This document shows, piece after piece, positions 52,551 through 64,000 of a stretch of 64,000 bases of DNA. The notes below the pieces were generated by a model. The model was not told the DNA's origin. It saw nothing but the letters and a program-made list of their open reading frames with translations, and did no database searches. How positions within the stretch are numbered: the stretch's first letter is position 1; each line of letters starts with the position of its first letter. Both the position numbers and the translations under genes were made by a program. The DNA is from Anaspis maculata. Taxonomy: Eukaryota; Arthropoda; Insecta; Coleoptera; Scraptiidae. The stretch covers positions 86,871,602 through 86,935,601 of the forward strand of contig OX421963.1 in NCBI GenBank assembly GCA_949128115.1, written 5' to 3'.

Positions 52551-55280
52551 ATACATGTGACGTGCTTTTAATCCAGGAAACACACTGGGCAACTACGACT
52601 CAAGTGACAGGTATGGAACTGATCTTGGAGAGACCAAACAATCCATACGGAAGTGCGATTTCCATCAGAATTGGCGTTGATGTGACCTCAACATCATCAA
52701 CAGAAACTAATTATATTGCCATGGACGGGTTAAACTACAATTAGAACATGGATACAAAGGGTTAACCGCACACAATCGTCAAGGAGCTATAATTGAATAA
52801 ACGTGGCAAAAACCAACCAATCCAGTTCCACGAGGCAACCAGGCACGAACGAACGAACCAATATCGGAGCAGGAAGAAGAGTGAGAACATGAATATACAT
52901 TTTGCGCTACTGTCACAACAATCTAGTGCGATGGTCCAAAGCGTCGAAAGTAGAAAGAAACGCCACCACCAATCGGCAGCGGAACAAAAGACAGAACGTC
53001 TCGCAAACAGCACACAACGGCTCCAAAAGAAGAAGAGCAAAAGCGCCAAGCAAACTCAGTTTTTCTGCTATGTAAAAGTACGTAGTGGCGTCAGCAAATA
53101 CTTACTCCGGAAGCGCAGAAGAAAAATCGTAACAGAGCACGTGACTATCGAACTCCATCGATTCCCACTTTGAAATCAAGGAAGTCAAGACTTCAGGAGC
53201 TCAACCAAAATCTGTACTTGCAAATCTCGGTTATGATTATTGTAATCATTTCTTTATTTCTTGTGTGAAACATGTGAGTAAGTGTAAGTGAGTATGATCA
53301 AGAGTAAATGTATGAGATATGTAAGCAAATATTTCGAGTGTAGTAGAGCTATCTCTGGTCTCAGATGTCAACGTGTGGATTATGTCTTTGAATACAGCTG
53401 TTAAAACTTAACCGTGTTCCAATAAACCACCCACCTAGCTTGCATCTAAATCAATGCCTTTATTGGGCAGTCGTGTAGGGTGAGCTCTCAGCCATCAAAA
53501 CTCTTCGCGACAGTATTGAAATACTCACTATCGAGACCCAGCAGTTCGTCGTAACTTCTATATACAAGCCGCCTGAAACGAATTTAGCTTTGGAGACGTC
53601 TGCAGATTTCAACTTTCGAAACGTCAGCTTTATAATAGGAGATTTCAGTTGACAAAGTACCACGCGGGGCTATGACGCAACTGATCTTGAATCATGGGTT
53701 GGGACAAATGACTTGGAACTAATTCACGATCCAAAACTACCATCATCGTTCAATAGTGCCAGATGGAGAAAAGGATACAACCCAGACATCTTTGTCTCAT
53801 GTGGAATTGCAGCAATGTGAGAAGTTAGTTGGAGAATCGATACCTCGAACTCAGCATAGACCTAATTCCGCATCGCTGGTGCTGTTACTAAGTCAGAACA
53901 AGTACCAAATACCGTCTAAAATGAAGTTTAATTTGAAAAACATTCAATTGGAAGAAGTTCAGTGAAGACCTTGATAAAAGCATAATACATATCTCTCTAC
54001 TGGCTTAGATGTATTACAACTTCATCCAGTTTGTGAAGAAAATCTCAAGAGAAACAATTCCTCATGTATGTAGAACCCAGTATACCAGGATTGTATGATG
54101 ACACCAACTTTATTCCCTCACACTAACAGCGGATTTTCGAGGGAGATGCCGTTGGCAACAATGCCATACAGGTTGGTGATTGAAGATTTAATGTTGGCAA
54201 TTTCTGAAAGTCGCAAAGCAAGATGGACTAACTTGACGGAGACCCTCGACATAAAGGTGAACAGTAGACAGGCATGGACTCTCTCGAAGAACCTTAGTGG
54301 TGATAGTACGAGATCTAAAAACAACTTTATTAATGTGACAGCAGATCAGATGGTAACTCAGTAATTACTAAATTGTGAAATGCTAAAAGCACCTCATTGT
54401 CGGAAGAACCAAGAACGGGTATAGTACGTCAGTCGACAAACAAAAACTATTTTCTTGAGCAACCTTTTGCCATGTCTGAGCTGGAGGCAGTCATATCCAA
54501 AATGAAGTTGAACAAAGCAGCAGGCATTAACAAACTGAAACTGGAACAACTAAAGATATTCGACAAAACTTGTGTAGTCACATTATTAAAACCCGGAAAG
54601 GATCAAAATGATTCAAAAACATTTTTGGACCCGCATCGCTGCTGCTCTGTCACATTTTTAAAATCTTGGTACGTCTAACGCTCAATCGAATCTTGGAGTT
54701 TTCGGAAGATAACTTCATCCCTCAGTAGGCAGGTTTCCGCCAGGAAAAATCGTGTTGTGGACAAATTGTAAACCTCACCAACACATTGAAAACGGTTTTG
54801 AACTAGGAGAAATCAAATAAATGGTTCACCTCAAGGAAGCGTCTTTGCACGTCGTCCGAGCGTCATTGCATTATAGGAACGAATAACCAACGCCTGACAC
54901 TACAACGCAGTTCATTATTGCTGATGATACAGCCGTTGCTGCTCAAGGCTTGAACTTCGAAGAGGTCGAAAATAACGGAGACTTAAAACATGTTGTTTTC
55001 ATGATGATGCAAACTACCTCAAGCGAAATTCTAACAAAGGTCACAGGTTTGTGCTTTTCACTTCAACAACAGAGAATCCTGACGACAGTTTGAAATAACG
55101 TGGCAACCTACGTAAAAGCAACCTGAAACATTGTCGGACACCCAAGTACCTCGGTGTCACGTTTGATCATTCTGGCAATCCAACTGCATCAATACTAAAG
55201 GACAAGTCTGCGCTCATAAGGCCATCATCAGGAAACTGATCAACAAAATTTGAGCGCCAATTCACATTCACTGAGAACAA
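52551..55280 (+). pseudogene. Decayed LINE: endonuclease and RT remnants
   Basis: The endonuclease start DVLLIQETHW lies near 52558-52590, and the later part near 53488-53815 has IIGDFS, then a TGA, then RRW-type and YNPDIF motifs. RT pieces: ELEAVISKMKLNKAAGINK near 54478, LLKPGKD near 54585, AGFRQEKSC near 54728, GSPQGSV at 54823-54843 and IADDTAV near 54917. The RT segment that would hold the first catalytic Asp, between AGFRQ and GSPQGS, is deleted. Stops are frequent and frames change, so it is non-functional. Confidence 0.8.
52793..53173 (+). CDS. Open frame, Lys/Arg/Gln-rich, unknown
   Basis: 126 residues, highly basic (RKKRHHQSAAEQK), in the middle of the decayed LINE between its two endonuclease parts. 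No family is recognised. It may be chance, or part of an insertion into the LINE. Confidence 0.2.
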   Translation: MNKRGKNQPIQFHEATRHERTNQYRSRKKSENMNIHFALLSQQSSAMVQSVESRKKRHHQSAAEQKTERLANSTQRLQKKKSKSAKQTQFFCYVKVRSGVSKYLLRKRRRKIVTEHVTIELHRFPL

Positions 55281-55621
55281 CATCATTAGCGTCATGCATA
55301 TCTGTCTCAGAAAGCAGAATGCGCAGCAGCAGCAGCATGGAATGGAACCATTCTATTGCATTCGAAGCAAGTGAACGTAGCTGTAAACGAGACCCTAACG
55401 AGCGTTTGATAACAGGATGTCTCAAACCGATAGACAATAACATGAATGAATGAATAAATTACAAAAATATAAGTAACCCATGCATGGTTAGAAAATAATA
55501 CACTCTAAACCATTTAACCATTCCCAAACCCGTGGTACGCTTTTTTTGATTCAAATCAATTTAATTCAGTTCAATTCTATTCAATTCAATTCAATTTAAT
55601 TCTATCCCACTTCTGATAATT

Positions 55622-56605
55622 TGTAGGACGATAAATTTCTGTAAGTCAGGAAATGCCGGAAGGGCATATCGTTACTCAGAACGATAAGTAAAACAATGAT
55701 TGAAATTAACGTCTTGTTCCAATAACAATCAACTTTACAATTTAATGAAACAATCCAACAATCTTGAATGCAGTGGAAGGCGGCAGTTTGGTCATGGTCA
55801 TCTGGTTCTGAAAAGATAAAAATAGGTTTGAGCATTACGCTACTCTCATGAATTGATATCAGGTCAATTCAGTGTTGAATTCAACTCAACTCAGTCTTGA
55901 ATCAATATGACTTCAAGACAATTCCACTCAGCCTTGAATCATTATGATTCTGAAACACTTACACTCAGCTTTACCAAATACGCGACTTGGCCCAGCCAAA
56001 GTCAGTAACCACCGTGATAATGAAAAGTGCAATGTACCGCCAACAGTGCAATGGTACCTATTCCAAATACCACTACTCCGTGATAATGAAAAGTGCAATG
56101 TGCCTTCAACAGTGCAATGGCACCTATTCCAAATATCACACCACGTGTATCAAGCGTGAATATATCATTCTAGGTTTGTCTACAACAGGTGATCACCTCC
56201 GATACAAATAATCCAGTTCTGTGCCGATTCGTGCAATGGAGCCCGTGGAGACTACGCACAATGCTCCTGACCAGCCACACAGAGCCTCTCTAATACCGAT
56301 CGTGCAATGGGACCACCAGCGAGGCCCCTGCCGCATATTAGCGCAGACAACCTCAACCGTTACTTTGTATAAGCAATGCTGAGGTTATAATATTTGATTA
56401 GTTACATATGCATAGTCAGTTACAGTAAATAAGTAGGTATATGCCCGTGAGAAAGACTCACCATTTGGATGTTGACAGCTTCGTAAATTTGTCACAGGGA
56501 GAAATGCACCTTGTCATCCGTAACTATGCATTATTTCTACACACAAAGGTAAACAAACACAACCAACTGCTGTAGCCAATTGTTATAAAAAATAGGTGTC
56601 TTACA
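55622..56605. repeat. 984-bp LTR, right copy
   Basis: Same ends and internal tandem as the left copy at 51283. It is followed directly by CTTG, the second half of the target duplication. Confidence 0.88.
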
Positions 56606-57759
56606 CTTGTTATCAAAATGTTATATGGAATGCTTCTTGCATATGATTTTTTGAAAAATAGTTCCAGTCTACAGGGTAGTCCATCCTAGCGTAATTATCC
56701 CATAGCGGTCTTACCGTTCAAGATAGAGAAAAAGATGTGGGAAAAAAGTTATATGATTTGTTGAGACCTATAACCTAGAATTATTTTCAGCTATACAGGG
56801 TGTCCCATTTTGACGGGATTAACGAAACGTCAATTTTTGTAAATGGAACACCCTATATTTTTTGCATTTTCATGTTCATCTTTCTTAACTGTCTTATGCG
56901 TGTATTTTTATTTTTCAATTGTGTGGCAGTGCTACCAACTAAAAATTAAAAACTGCAAAAAATCGCATTTCCACAGTTTTTTTAGAAAAATCGTAGCGGC
57001 CTTGTTTTTGAAAACTAAGAAATGAAACTTGACATGGTGATAGTCAAGTCAAAGACCATCATCCCAATGTCAAAAAATTGGGATTTCTTGATAGAGGGCG
57101 TTCACAAAAAAGCATCAAACTTCATAATTTTCCAAGTATCATAACTCATTTTTTTCAAATGGCATGCCCCTAATTTTATGACGTTATCTGATTCATTTTT
57201 TATTCTCCTCCATTTTTACCGGGGATACCTTACCCTTTAACTTCATTTTTTGCGAGATAATCGGAAATTTTTACAAAATTTGCTATTTTTTTTTTAATTT
57301 TGTTGGCCGTGATGAATGACAGACAAGCCAAATAGTACGCAACTCTCAGTTAGTCACTCTGAATATTGTCGAACAAAGAAAAATGATTTCACGCGAGAGG
57401 AAATAATCGATATGATATTCTGGCAATAATCCAGATATCCAGGATCCCACTTTGTTTCCTTTTTGCGTTGAAGCCATTTTTTTTTGTTCGACTGTTTTCA
57501 GACTGACTAATTGACAGCTGCGTACTATTTGGCTGGCCTGTCATTCATCGCGGCCAACTCAATTTTTGAAAAAAAACAAAAAATAGCAAATTTTGTGGAA
57601 ACTTCCGATTATCTCGAAAAAATAAAGTTCAAGGGTAGGGTACCCCTAGTAAAAATGAAAGAGGATTAAAAAAGCTATCAGATAACCTCATGAAATTAGG
57701 GGCATGCCATTTAAAACAAGTGAGTATGCCTTCACGTGCGTGAGTCTCAGTAGCGCATT

Positions 57760-59130
57760 TTCTCAAAGAGGCATATTATGAACGTAAAGAAATTTGGTTG
57801 AAGGAGAAACACCATTCCTTGCCCACTTTCTTCATTCGAAACTCATTGTGATATTTTGTTATCAGAATGGGGTACTTGCCAATGAAATAGATTTGAATGA
57901 TATTTCTTCCACTCATCAATATTTTTTTGTTTGAGGGCGGGATCTGGGAGCGGCGACTAATCAACAGTAGTCTATTCTTTCCCATTTTTAGTCAGCTATC
58001 TATATAGCGGAACAATCAGATCGCTATGTCTTCAGGGTTATGTTTTACATTTATCTCTCACTTTGGGGGCGGCGTGTTGGAGCGGCAGAGTTTGGCAAAG
58101 AAATTCTTCCACAGTTTGAGTTTGGTGTTTCTGAATGTTTGAGGTAACATTAAAATGTAAATCAGTGGAAATTATTGAAAGTTGCACTTTTTTTCTTTTG
58201 GGGATGGAAGTTGGAGGCGGCGCCATATCAAAAGTAGCCTACTCTTTTCCATTTTTAGTTAGCTATCCATATAGCGAAAGAATTAGATCGTTATGTCTTC
58301 GGGTTTATGTTTTTCATTCATCTCTCACTTTGAGGGCAGCGTGTGGGGGCGGCAGCATTCGGCAAAGTAACTGTTGCGCAGTTTGAGTTGGGAGTTTCTT
58401 AATGTAAGGGAAATATGACAATCAGTGAAAATTGTGAAAGTTGCATTTTTTTTGGTTTGGAGGCGGCAGCTGGAGGCGGCGGCTAATTAAAAGTGGCCTA
58501 TCTTTTTCCAATTTTAGTCAGCTCACAATATAGTGAAAGAATAAGATCGCTATGTCTTCGGGTTCATGTTTTACATTTATCTCTCACTTTGGGGGCGGCG
58601 TGTGGGAGTGGCAGAGTTTGGCGCAATGAAATTCTTGCACAGTTTGAGTCAAGAGTTTCTGAATGTTCGAGGTAACATCATTAGCTGAATCAGTGAAAAT
58701 TGTTGAAAGTTGCACTTTTTTTCTTTTGGAGGCGGAAGCTGGAGGCGGCGCCATATCAAAAGTAGGCTATTCTTTTCAATTTTCAGTCAGCTATCCATAT
58801 AGCGAAAAACTTAGATCGCTATGTCTTCGGGTTCATGTTTTTCATTTATCTCTTACTTTGGGGGCGGCGTGTGGGAGCGGCAGCGTTCGACTGAGCAAAT
58901 GTTGCACAATTTGAGTTGGCAGTTCCTAAATGTTAAGGGAACATCTCAATCAGTAACATCTCAATCAGTAACATTTATGAAAGTTGCACTTCTTATCGTT
59001 TGAGGGCGGAATCTGGGGGCGGCGACTAACCAAAAGTAGCCTATCCTTTCCCATTTTTAGTCAGCTATTTATATACCGAAAGAATCAGATCGCTATGTCT
59101 TCGGGTTTATGTTTTTCATTTTAAAGTGAT
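57760..59130. repeat. Tandem repeat, five units of about 270 bp
   Basis: ATCGCTATGTCTTCGGG recurs near 58020, 58287, 58547, 58817 and 59089, spaced 260-272 bases. Each unit carries GGAGGCGGCGCCATATC-type and TCTCTCACTTTGGGGGCGGC-type motifs. Units differ by scattered changes. Confidence 0.85.
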
Positions 59131-59426
59131 TGGGGGCGGTTTTTAGCCGTTTTTCATGCCGGCGGCGCATATTGAAGACGGAATGTTTCTTGGCTTACGT
59201 TTATAAGTGGCAACTAGGTATTATTCAAAAAATGAGAACGCCAGAGCATCAGGTCTGGTAGAAAGTGCAATATTATGTTATTTCAAGTTTATCGGGGGCG
59301 GTTTTCTCTATGTTGGCGGCGCAATATGGACATCCAATATAGCCTAGCCCTCCTTTGGGAGTGGCAGCTATGTAACAGCGGAAAAATTAGAAAGCTAGGT
59401 CGTCTAGTTTGGGAGGAGTTCGAGGA

Positions 59427-59456
59427 ACGGACGGACGGACGGACGGACGGACGGAC
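59427..59456. repeat. (ACGG)n microsatellite
   Basis: Seven and a half units of ACGG following the tandem-repeat array, inside the inner palindrome. Confidence 0.9.
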
Positions 59457-59986
59457 AAAGCGGTTGCAATAGCGATTTTCATCAAGATGGAAAATGCGCT
59501 AAAAAATGAGTTATGATACTTTGAAAATTATGAAGTTTGATGTTTTTTTGTAAACGCCCTGTATCAAAAAATCCCAATTTTTTGACATTGGGATATTGGT
59601 TTTTGTTTTGACTATCACCATGTCAAGTTTTATCTCGTAGTTTTGAAAAGCAAGGCCGCTACGATTTTTCCAAGAACGCTGTGAAAATGCAATTTTTCTT
59701 AGTTTTCAATTTTTAGTTGGTAGCACTGTCACACAATTGAAAAACAAAAAATACAGGCATAAGACAATTTAAAAAGCTGAACATGAAAATACAAAGAAAT
59801 ATAGGCTGTTCCATTTGAAAAAATTGACGTTTTGTGATTCCCGTCAAAATGGGACACCCTGTATAGCTGAACATAATTTTAGGTTATAGGTCTCATCAAA
59901 CCATATAACATTTTTCCCACATCTTTTTCTCTATCTTGAACGGTAAGACCGCTATGGGATAAATACGCTAGGATGGACCACCTGTA

Positions 59987-62900
59987 TAGGAGAAATTTTG
60001 AAAATTCATAACGCCCCGACTGGAAAATGGTGAAGAACTGCAACTGCAGACTTGATTCGACTCTTTTGTTGCGATGCCTCCTGCCAAATTTTGTTCCAAT
60101 CCATCGGATAGATTTTAAATTTATCAATTCTTGACATTTTTCAATATTTGACAGATGATAATAGACACAAAATTCAAACAGTTTTGGAAACATTTTTTAA
60201 GGGCTTCCAAATGACACATTGCAAGTCAAGGTCCGTGAGAATATGCTTCCGTTATTCTCTGGCAGTGACACTTCTGTTTGACAGATGACAGCCAAAAACT
60301 GATGGAAGCGTTCGACAGCAAAACCATGTCTGCATACCGAATTTCAAATTGATCAGATCAACAGTTCGGCTGTTTTCGTGGGAGATCACGAACAGACACA
60401 AATATTTTTCAAAAAAATCAAAATAGGGCTGGAAATCAAAAACCGTTCCGAAGTAAGACATCACTCTCCATGAATTTCGTTTCTGAATTTAGAATTTTTT
60501 TTGAGAGAATGGGGATCACGGAACTACCATCAATTTGGCATTGTTTGATGGTTTACCCTGTACAAACCTCATTTCACACATTTCGTATTTTGCAAAAACA
60601 AGATCTGATAGTCGAAGAACTGTGCTATCTACCAGTTCAAAGAAATCCAAAATCGCACTAGAGAATTTAAAGATAATCAGTTCTGAAAACCGATGAAAAT
60701 TCAGGGGGTGACACGACTTTTGTTGCCTACTTTAGATGATGAATTTGATATAAGTCTCGCTACAAAAATGCTAGCTTCGGCAAAATTCTTGAGATTGAAT
60801 TTCTTACCTGATTGATCGCAATTTTCACTACAAAGTTGAGTAATTTGGCACAATCCTTGAAGATTATGAGTTCAACCCGGCGTTACCAAGGTGAAGAAAA
60901 TTACGTGATAACCAATCAGGTGGGGTGTGTGATACCCGAGAGACAATTTTTTTTTATGGACACAGCAATTTGATTTCAGGTTTTTCAACATTAAATTAGG
61001 AATACTGTATCCATAGACAGCTATAACAATACAGTTCACTCACAAACACTATGGTAATTGATTTTTTACATACCTAGTAGGAGGTCGGGGAGTGACCCAT
61101 TGCCGACCTCCCGAGAAAGTGAAGAAATGGTAGCTTTAGAAGAGAAATTTCAAAATATGCATCCAACCAAACAATAAGCGTGTTAATCCGTATTTCCTGA
61201 ACCACATTTCAGCAAAATTAATCGGCCTATCTGGAAGTCATGACAAAAAGTTAATTTTCAGATTTCAACTTTTAAACGCCTGTAATCCTGCAAGCTGAGT
61301 ACATGGTTGTGGGTAAAATAGTATACATACTCTCGACGGTGAATACATCATTCCAGCTTCGGGCTAGGGCTCTCTGTGCCCTCAGCAGTAATGGTGTATT
61401 ACCCGTCTCGGTATGTAATATACTATTGTTGCACATAAAAGAATTCATTCTATGAGAAAACAGAGGAAAATGAAACATATATGATTATTGCACAAACGAA
61501 CAAAAATGCTATTAACAAAAATAAAGTAAATAACACTAGGATGGCAATTTCATTGGAAAAAACATCTTATAAAGAACAAAAAACCAGAACTAAATGACAA
61601 AATCGGAAGAAAAGTATGTCAATCACGCATACAGTCATCACAAGAAAAATTTGAATGTTCCAGGAAAATATAGCGATCACAATGTTGACAACGGTATATT
61701 TTGTTTTTCTATATCGATTATTAGGACATGTTTGGCACCTTGCATACTCATTGGGCGCTTTCCATTTACCGACACAAGTCGACTTGTGCGAAATTTTCAC
61801 TATAAAATCAATGAATGTACCTAGCTCAATTCTAGCTATGAAACTGATAGATGTCTGACTATTTTTGACAGAACCATCACAACACGCAATTTTTTTCATT
61901 TTATGATTCATGAACATAGCACCTACATTTCGATTTCGAATTATAGCCCAGGAATAATAGACATTGACCCGGAACAAAATCCGAACCGAATTTTTTTTGC
62001 TTTATATCATTCTATGATATGTTCTGAACATGCCATGGAAAATCCCGCACTGTAACCCATCTGCGTTACAAGATATTGACGGAAGAGACCACCGTCAGAG
62101 AGACCACACCGTTTTTATGGTTTTTTCAATTCTAACCAAAGAAATGAAGAATCATGGAGATTTTTCCATTCAGTGTGACTCTAAGGCATGCCCTGAATAT
62201 ATCCTGAAAAATTCATCCAACTACCTCCTGTGGTCTTGGAGATATAGGTTACTTTTCGTCGACATACTTACTTTTTCTTGGTTTTTACCATATTATTTGA
62301 CATTATCCAAAAAAATGCATAAATTATGAGGATTCTTTTATCTGGCAGAAATGTCAGCTCAAGTACAGACTTAATGGACATATTGCCATAAATATGTGCC
62401 ATGTGCCACAGTTGTATTCAGAGGAAGGAGAGTATAACATGACCAATTATTAAATTTTTGCACTTTCTACACTCGAAAATTATTCAAATTTCATTTTTTT
62501 GCGTTCCATATTACTGTACTATATGGTCATTGAAGCTGGGTTACTCAACCAGAAGCTACTCATCCACAGTACATCCACATAAAATGGACGACAGTTCACA
62601 GCAAATGAATCTGTTAGATCATTTTGAGATCATGTTTTGACTGAGTTTTGACTGTTTTAACGTTCCGAATTGTAATTGCACACAGGCCGTCGAATGGTGG
62701 TTTTTCATACTGCAGAAAAGGAATATGTTTAGTCTCCAACATGGTATCCCAATCAGAATCCTACTTGAATCTAGACGAGGCACTACCTTGGTTACATGAG
62801 CTCCAAATTACACAATTATACACATCAAAACGCTCCGCACTTGTACACTGCGATCTAACGGGAAGAGTCTAGAAAGATCGCGTGTTATCCAGAATCGCTG

Positions 62901-63319
62901 CTTGTAACAGTATTTTTGTCACAGTAGTGTAGTATGGATGAACCTGATTTTCTCGTTTCATTCCTCCCTCTCTCCCATGGAATTTCAAACCTGCAGAAAA
63001 GCTTCCTGCTTCACCAGATCAGCTGGTTTGCCTTTGTCGCGAACAATTGTTATGGTTGATGGTGAACGAAGTCAAGGCATTCTTTGTGCATAGCGCCTAT
63101 CGTACATTAGTAGCAGGCGAAGCCGAGATATCCCCTAGGCGAACTAGGACTCTGCTGCGTAACTCATCCATCCTTTTTAGTGCAACACTTGTTTGACAAG
63201 GTTGACATTGTCCAGTACTTCTGGACTTCTTCGCTTGCTTGAGCATCTTATCGGGATTGGCTTCTTCTCCACATACAGGGTGATTCATGAGTGACCTTGC
63301 ATAGGCTAATGGCAGCAGT
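59987..63319. other. No gene recognised
   Basis: About 3.3 kb without a recognised gene, satellite or terminal repeat. A 136-residue minus-strand open frame (61567-61977) resembles nothing known to me. A short inverted GGTCGG...CCGACC pair lies near 61085-61110. Confidence 0.45.
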
Positions 63320-64000
63320 GTTCGAAATGTACCGGAACAGACCGGAACGGCGTTCCGGTTCGTGAAATATTTTCTAAAACCGTTCCGTCTCGTGAAACCT
63401 TGTCGAAAGCCGTTCCGTTTCGTGGAAAATGTGCCGATAAGACGTTTAGACTTGTCTTTCAATATAATTCTGTCTTTTGTTGAATTACCTATTTTGATTT
63501 CATTGTCTCGTCATCACATTTATTCTTTCAAGAAATCATAATCGTACATTATTATTGTAGGTACCTATCTCTTATCCATTCACGAAGAAAATTCAGTAAT
63601 GTCACTTTTTGAGCTGTTCGTGAACCTTAGCGTAGAGTGATATGGAATTGCCGCAACTGACTTTTTTTCTGGAAGTCTGAACTTTTTAATGCATCAGAAA
63701 TGGGGAAATCAGGATGTCTCAGCAACTTCTCCCCTCCTCGGAAGGGAGGGGGGGTATTGTCGCCTGAAGCTCTTGTTCGCTTCGCTCGTATCGAGAGTCC
63801 GAGCGTTCCGGTTCGTGAAAATTTCCATTTCGACCACTGAATGGCAGATAAAGGACTTCAAGGCGAGTCAGGATCCACAGAAGAAATTGTGTTTCCTCCA
63901 TTGGTTACGAAGATACAGGGTGTTTTGTGTGTTTTGTGTGAAACTTTGATCAGCGATATTTCTGAAACTGCTGAAGATATTTTGTTGAGATTCACCAGTG
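63320..64000. mobile_element. Possible hAT-type element, incomplete or cut by the window edge
   Basis: CAGTGTTCGAAATGTACCGG starts at about 63320, with GAACGGCGTTCCGGTTCGTGA and further CCGTTCCGTTTCGTG units to about 63425 and a related CGTTCCGGTTCGTGAAAATT near 63803. A matching right terminus was not seen, so the call is weak. A separate TACAGGGTGTTTTGTG starts near 63913. Confidence 0.3.

Larger units (their letters stand above)
51283..56605. mobile_element. LTR unit with a decayed LINE in its interior
   Basis: Two near-identical LTRs (51283-52265 and 55622-56605) and a 4-bp duplication CTTG (51279-51282 and 56606-56609) show a recent, intact insertion. The 3.36-kb interior has no LTR-type gag, RT or integrase. 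Instead it carries, on the plus strand, broken endonuclease and RT remnants of a LINE. The strand of the LTR element is unresolved: minus is suggested by TTATCAGAAGTGGGAT next to the right LTR, a primer-site-like sequence, but no clean polypurine tract is seen. Confidence 0.75.
56796..59861. mobile_element. Inner TA-flanked palindrome carrying tandem repeats
   Basis: CAGGGTGTCCCATTTTGACGG at the left and its complement at the right, flanked by TA (56794-56795 and 59862-59863). Arms include AAAAAATTGGGATTTCTTGA and ATAACTCATTTTTT and their complements. An inner pair of arms (about 57150-57430 and 57500-57722) forms a second hairpin. The region 57723-59500 between them and the right arm holds tandem repeats. 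No protein is encoded. Confidence 0.85.
56672..59984. mobile_element. Outer TA-flanked palindromic element
   Basis: CAGGGTAGTCCATCCTAGCG at the left and its complement (CGCTAGGATGGACCACCTG) at the right, each flanked by TA. Arms (56672-56793 and 59864-59984) read through TTACCGTTCAAGATAGAGAAA and its complement. A second palindrome is inserted inside at a TA. Confidence 0.85.

Noticed and set aside
61567..61977. 136-residue minus-strand open frame
   Set aside because: Contains a few Cys/His residues but no recognised motif, no splice context and no conserved neighbour.
1..64000. CRISPR-like arrays or bacterial defence operons
   Set aside because: No evenly spaced identical repeats with unique spacers. 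The regular repeats are satellites or transposon-borne, and intron-split genes show that this is a nuclear animal genome.

Overview
This window is animal nuclear DNA, most likely from an insect. Two conserved genes are split by canonical GT-AG introns, and most of the rest is transposable elements, palindromic MITE-like elements and satellite-like repeats. The Arrowhead-type LIM-homeobox gene points to an arthropod. A hemipteran is possible given the GGTACCTA-type simple repeats and many TA-flanked CAGGGTGTCCC palindromes, but I cannot fix the species from sequence alone.

Gene 1 (944-12894, plus) is an XPR1-type SPX-EXS phosphate exporter. Seven exons are visible, running from the SPX domain to the stop codon. 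The short first coding exon lies off the left edge. Its introns hold an exact 152-bp tandem duplication (2169-2472), a 3-kb nested foldback (3065-6128), a Ty3/Gypsy pol relic on the minus strand (8155-8790) and a 3-kb satellite-like array built on an AATGTGGCAAATGTCGG-type motif (about 8830-12230).

Gene 2 (50179-34818, minus) is an Arrowhead/Lhx6/8-type LIM-homeodomain factor. Exons for LIM1, LIM2 and the homeodomain are visible. The N-terminal start and the C-terminal exon(s) were not found. LIM1 and LIM2 are separated by a 14.7-kb intron holding palindromic elements, a tRNA-derived SINE with target-site duplication, a LINE tail and a full-length but broken Ty3/Gypsy element (43527-49327, TSD GTAC). 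Genes 1 and 2 are convergent.

Between the genes (13.2-34.8 kb) lie a second satellite-like array interrupted by two truncated LINEs (13.2-17.0 kb), a non-autonomous hAT element with perfect 8-bp TSD (17655-18298), a GC-rich degenerate minisatellite (18.5-19.1 kb), and an R1/Jockey-like LINE fragment carrying a small MITE (20.86-21.59 kb). These are followed by a minus-strand LTR element with 1.94-kb near-identical LTRs and no pol gene (21614-27406), and several inverted-repeat elements, including a 1.49-kb TA-flanked palindrome (32120-33612).

Right of the Arrowhead exons is an LTR unit (51283-56605, TSD CTTG) whose two 983/984-bp LTRs are almost identical but whose interior carries only a decayed LINE (endonuclease plus reverse transcriptase remnants). 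Next is a 3.3-kb nested palindrome (56672-59984) enclosing five roughly 270-bp tandem units. The last 4 kb hold no recognisable gene.

I found no operon-like or defence-type system. The most interesting structures are the young LTR unit with a LINE interior, the pol-less LTR element with repeated primer-site-like sequences, the nested TA-flanked palindromes and the intronic satellite.
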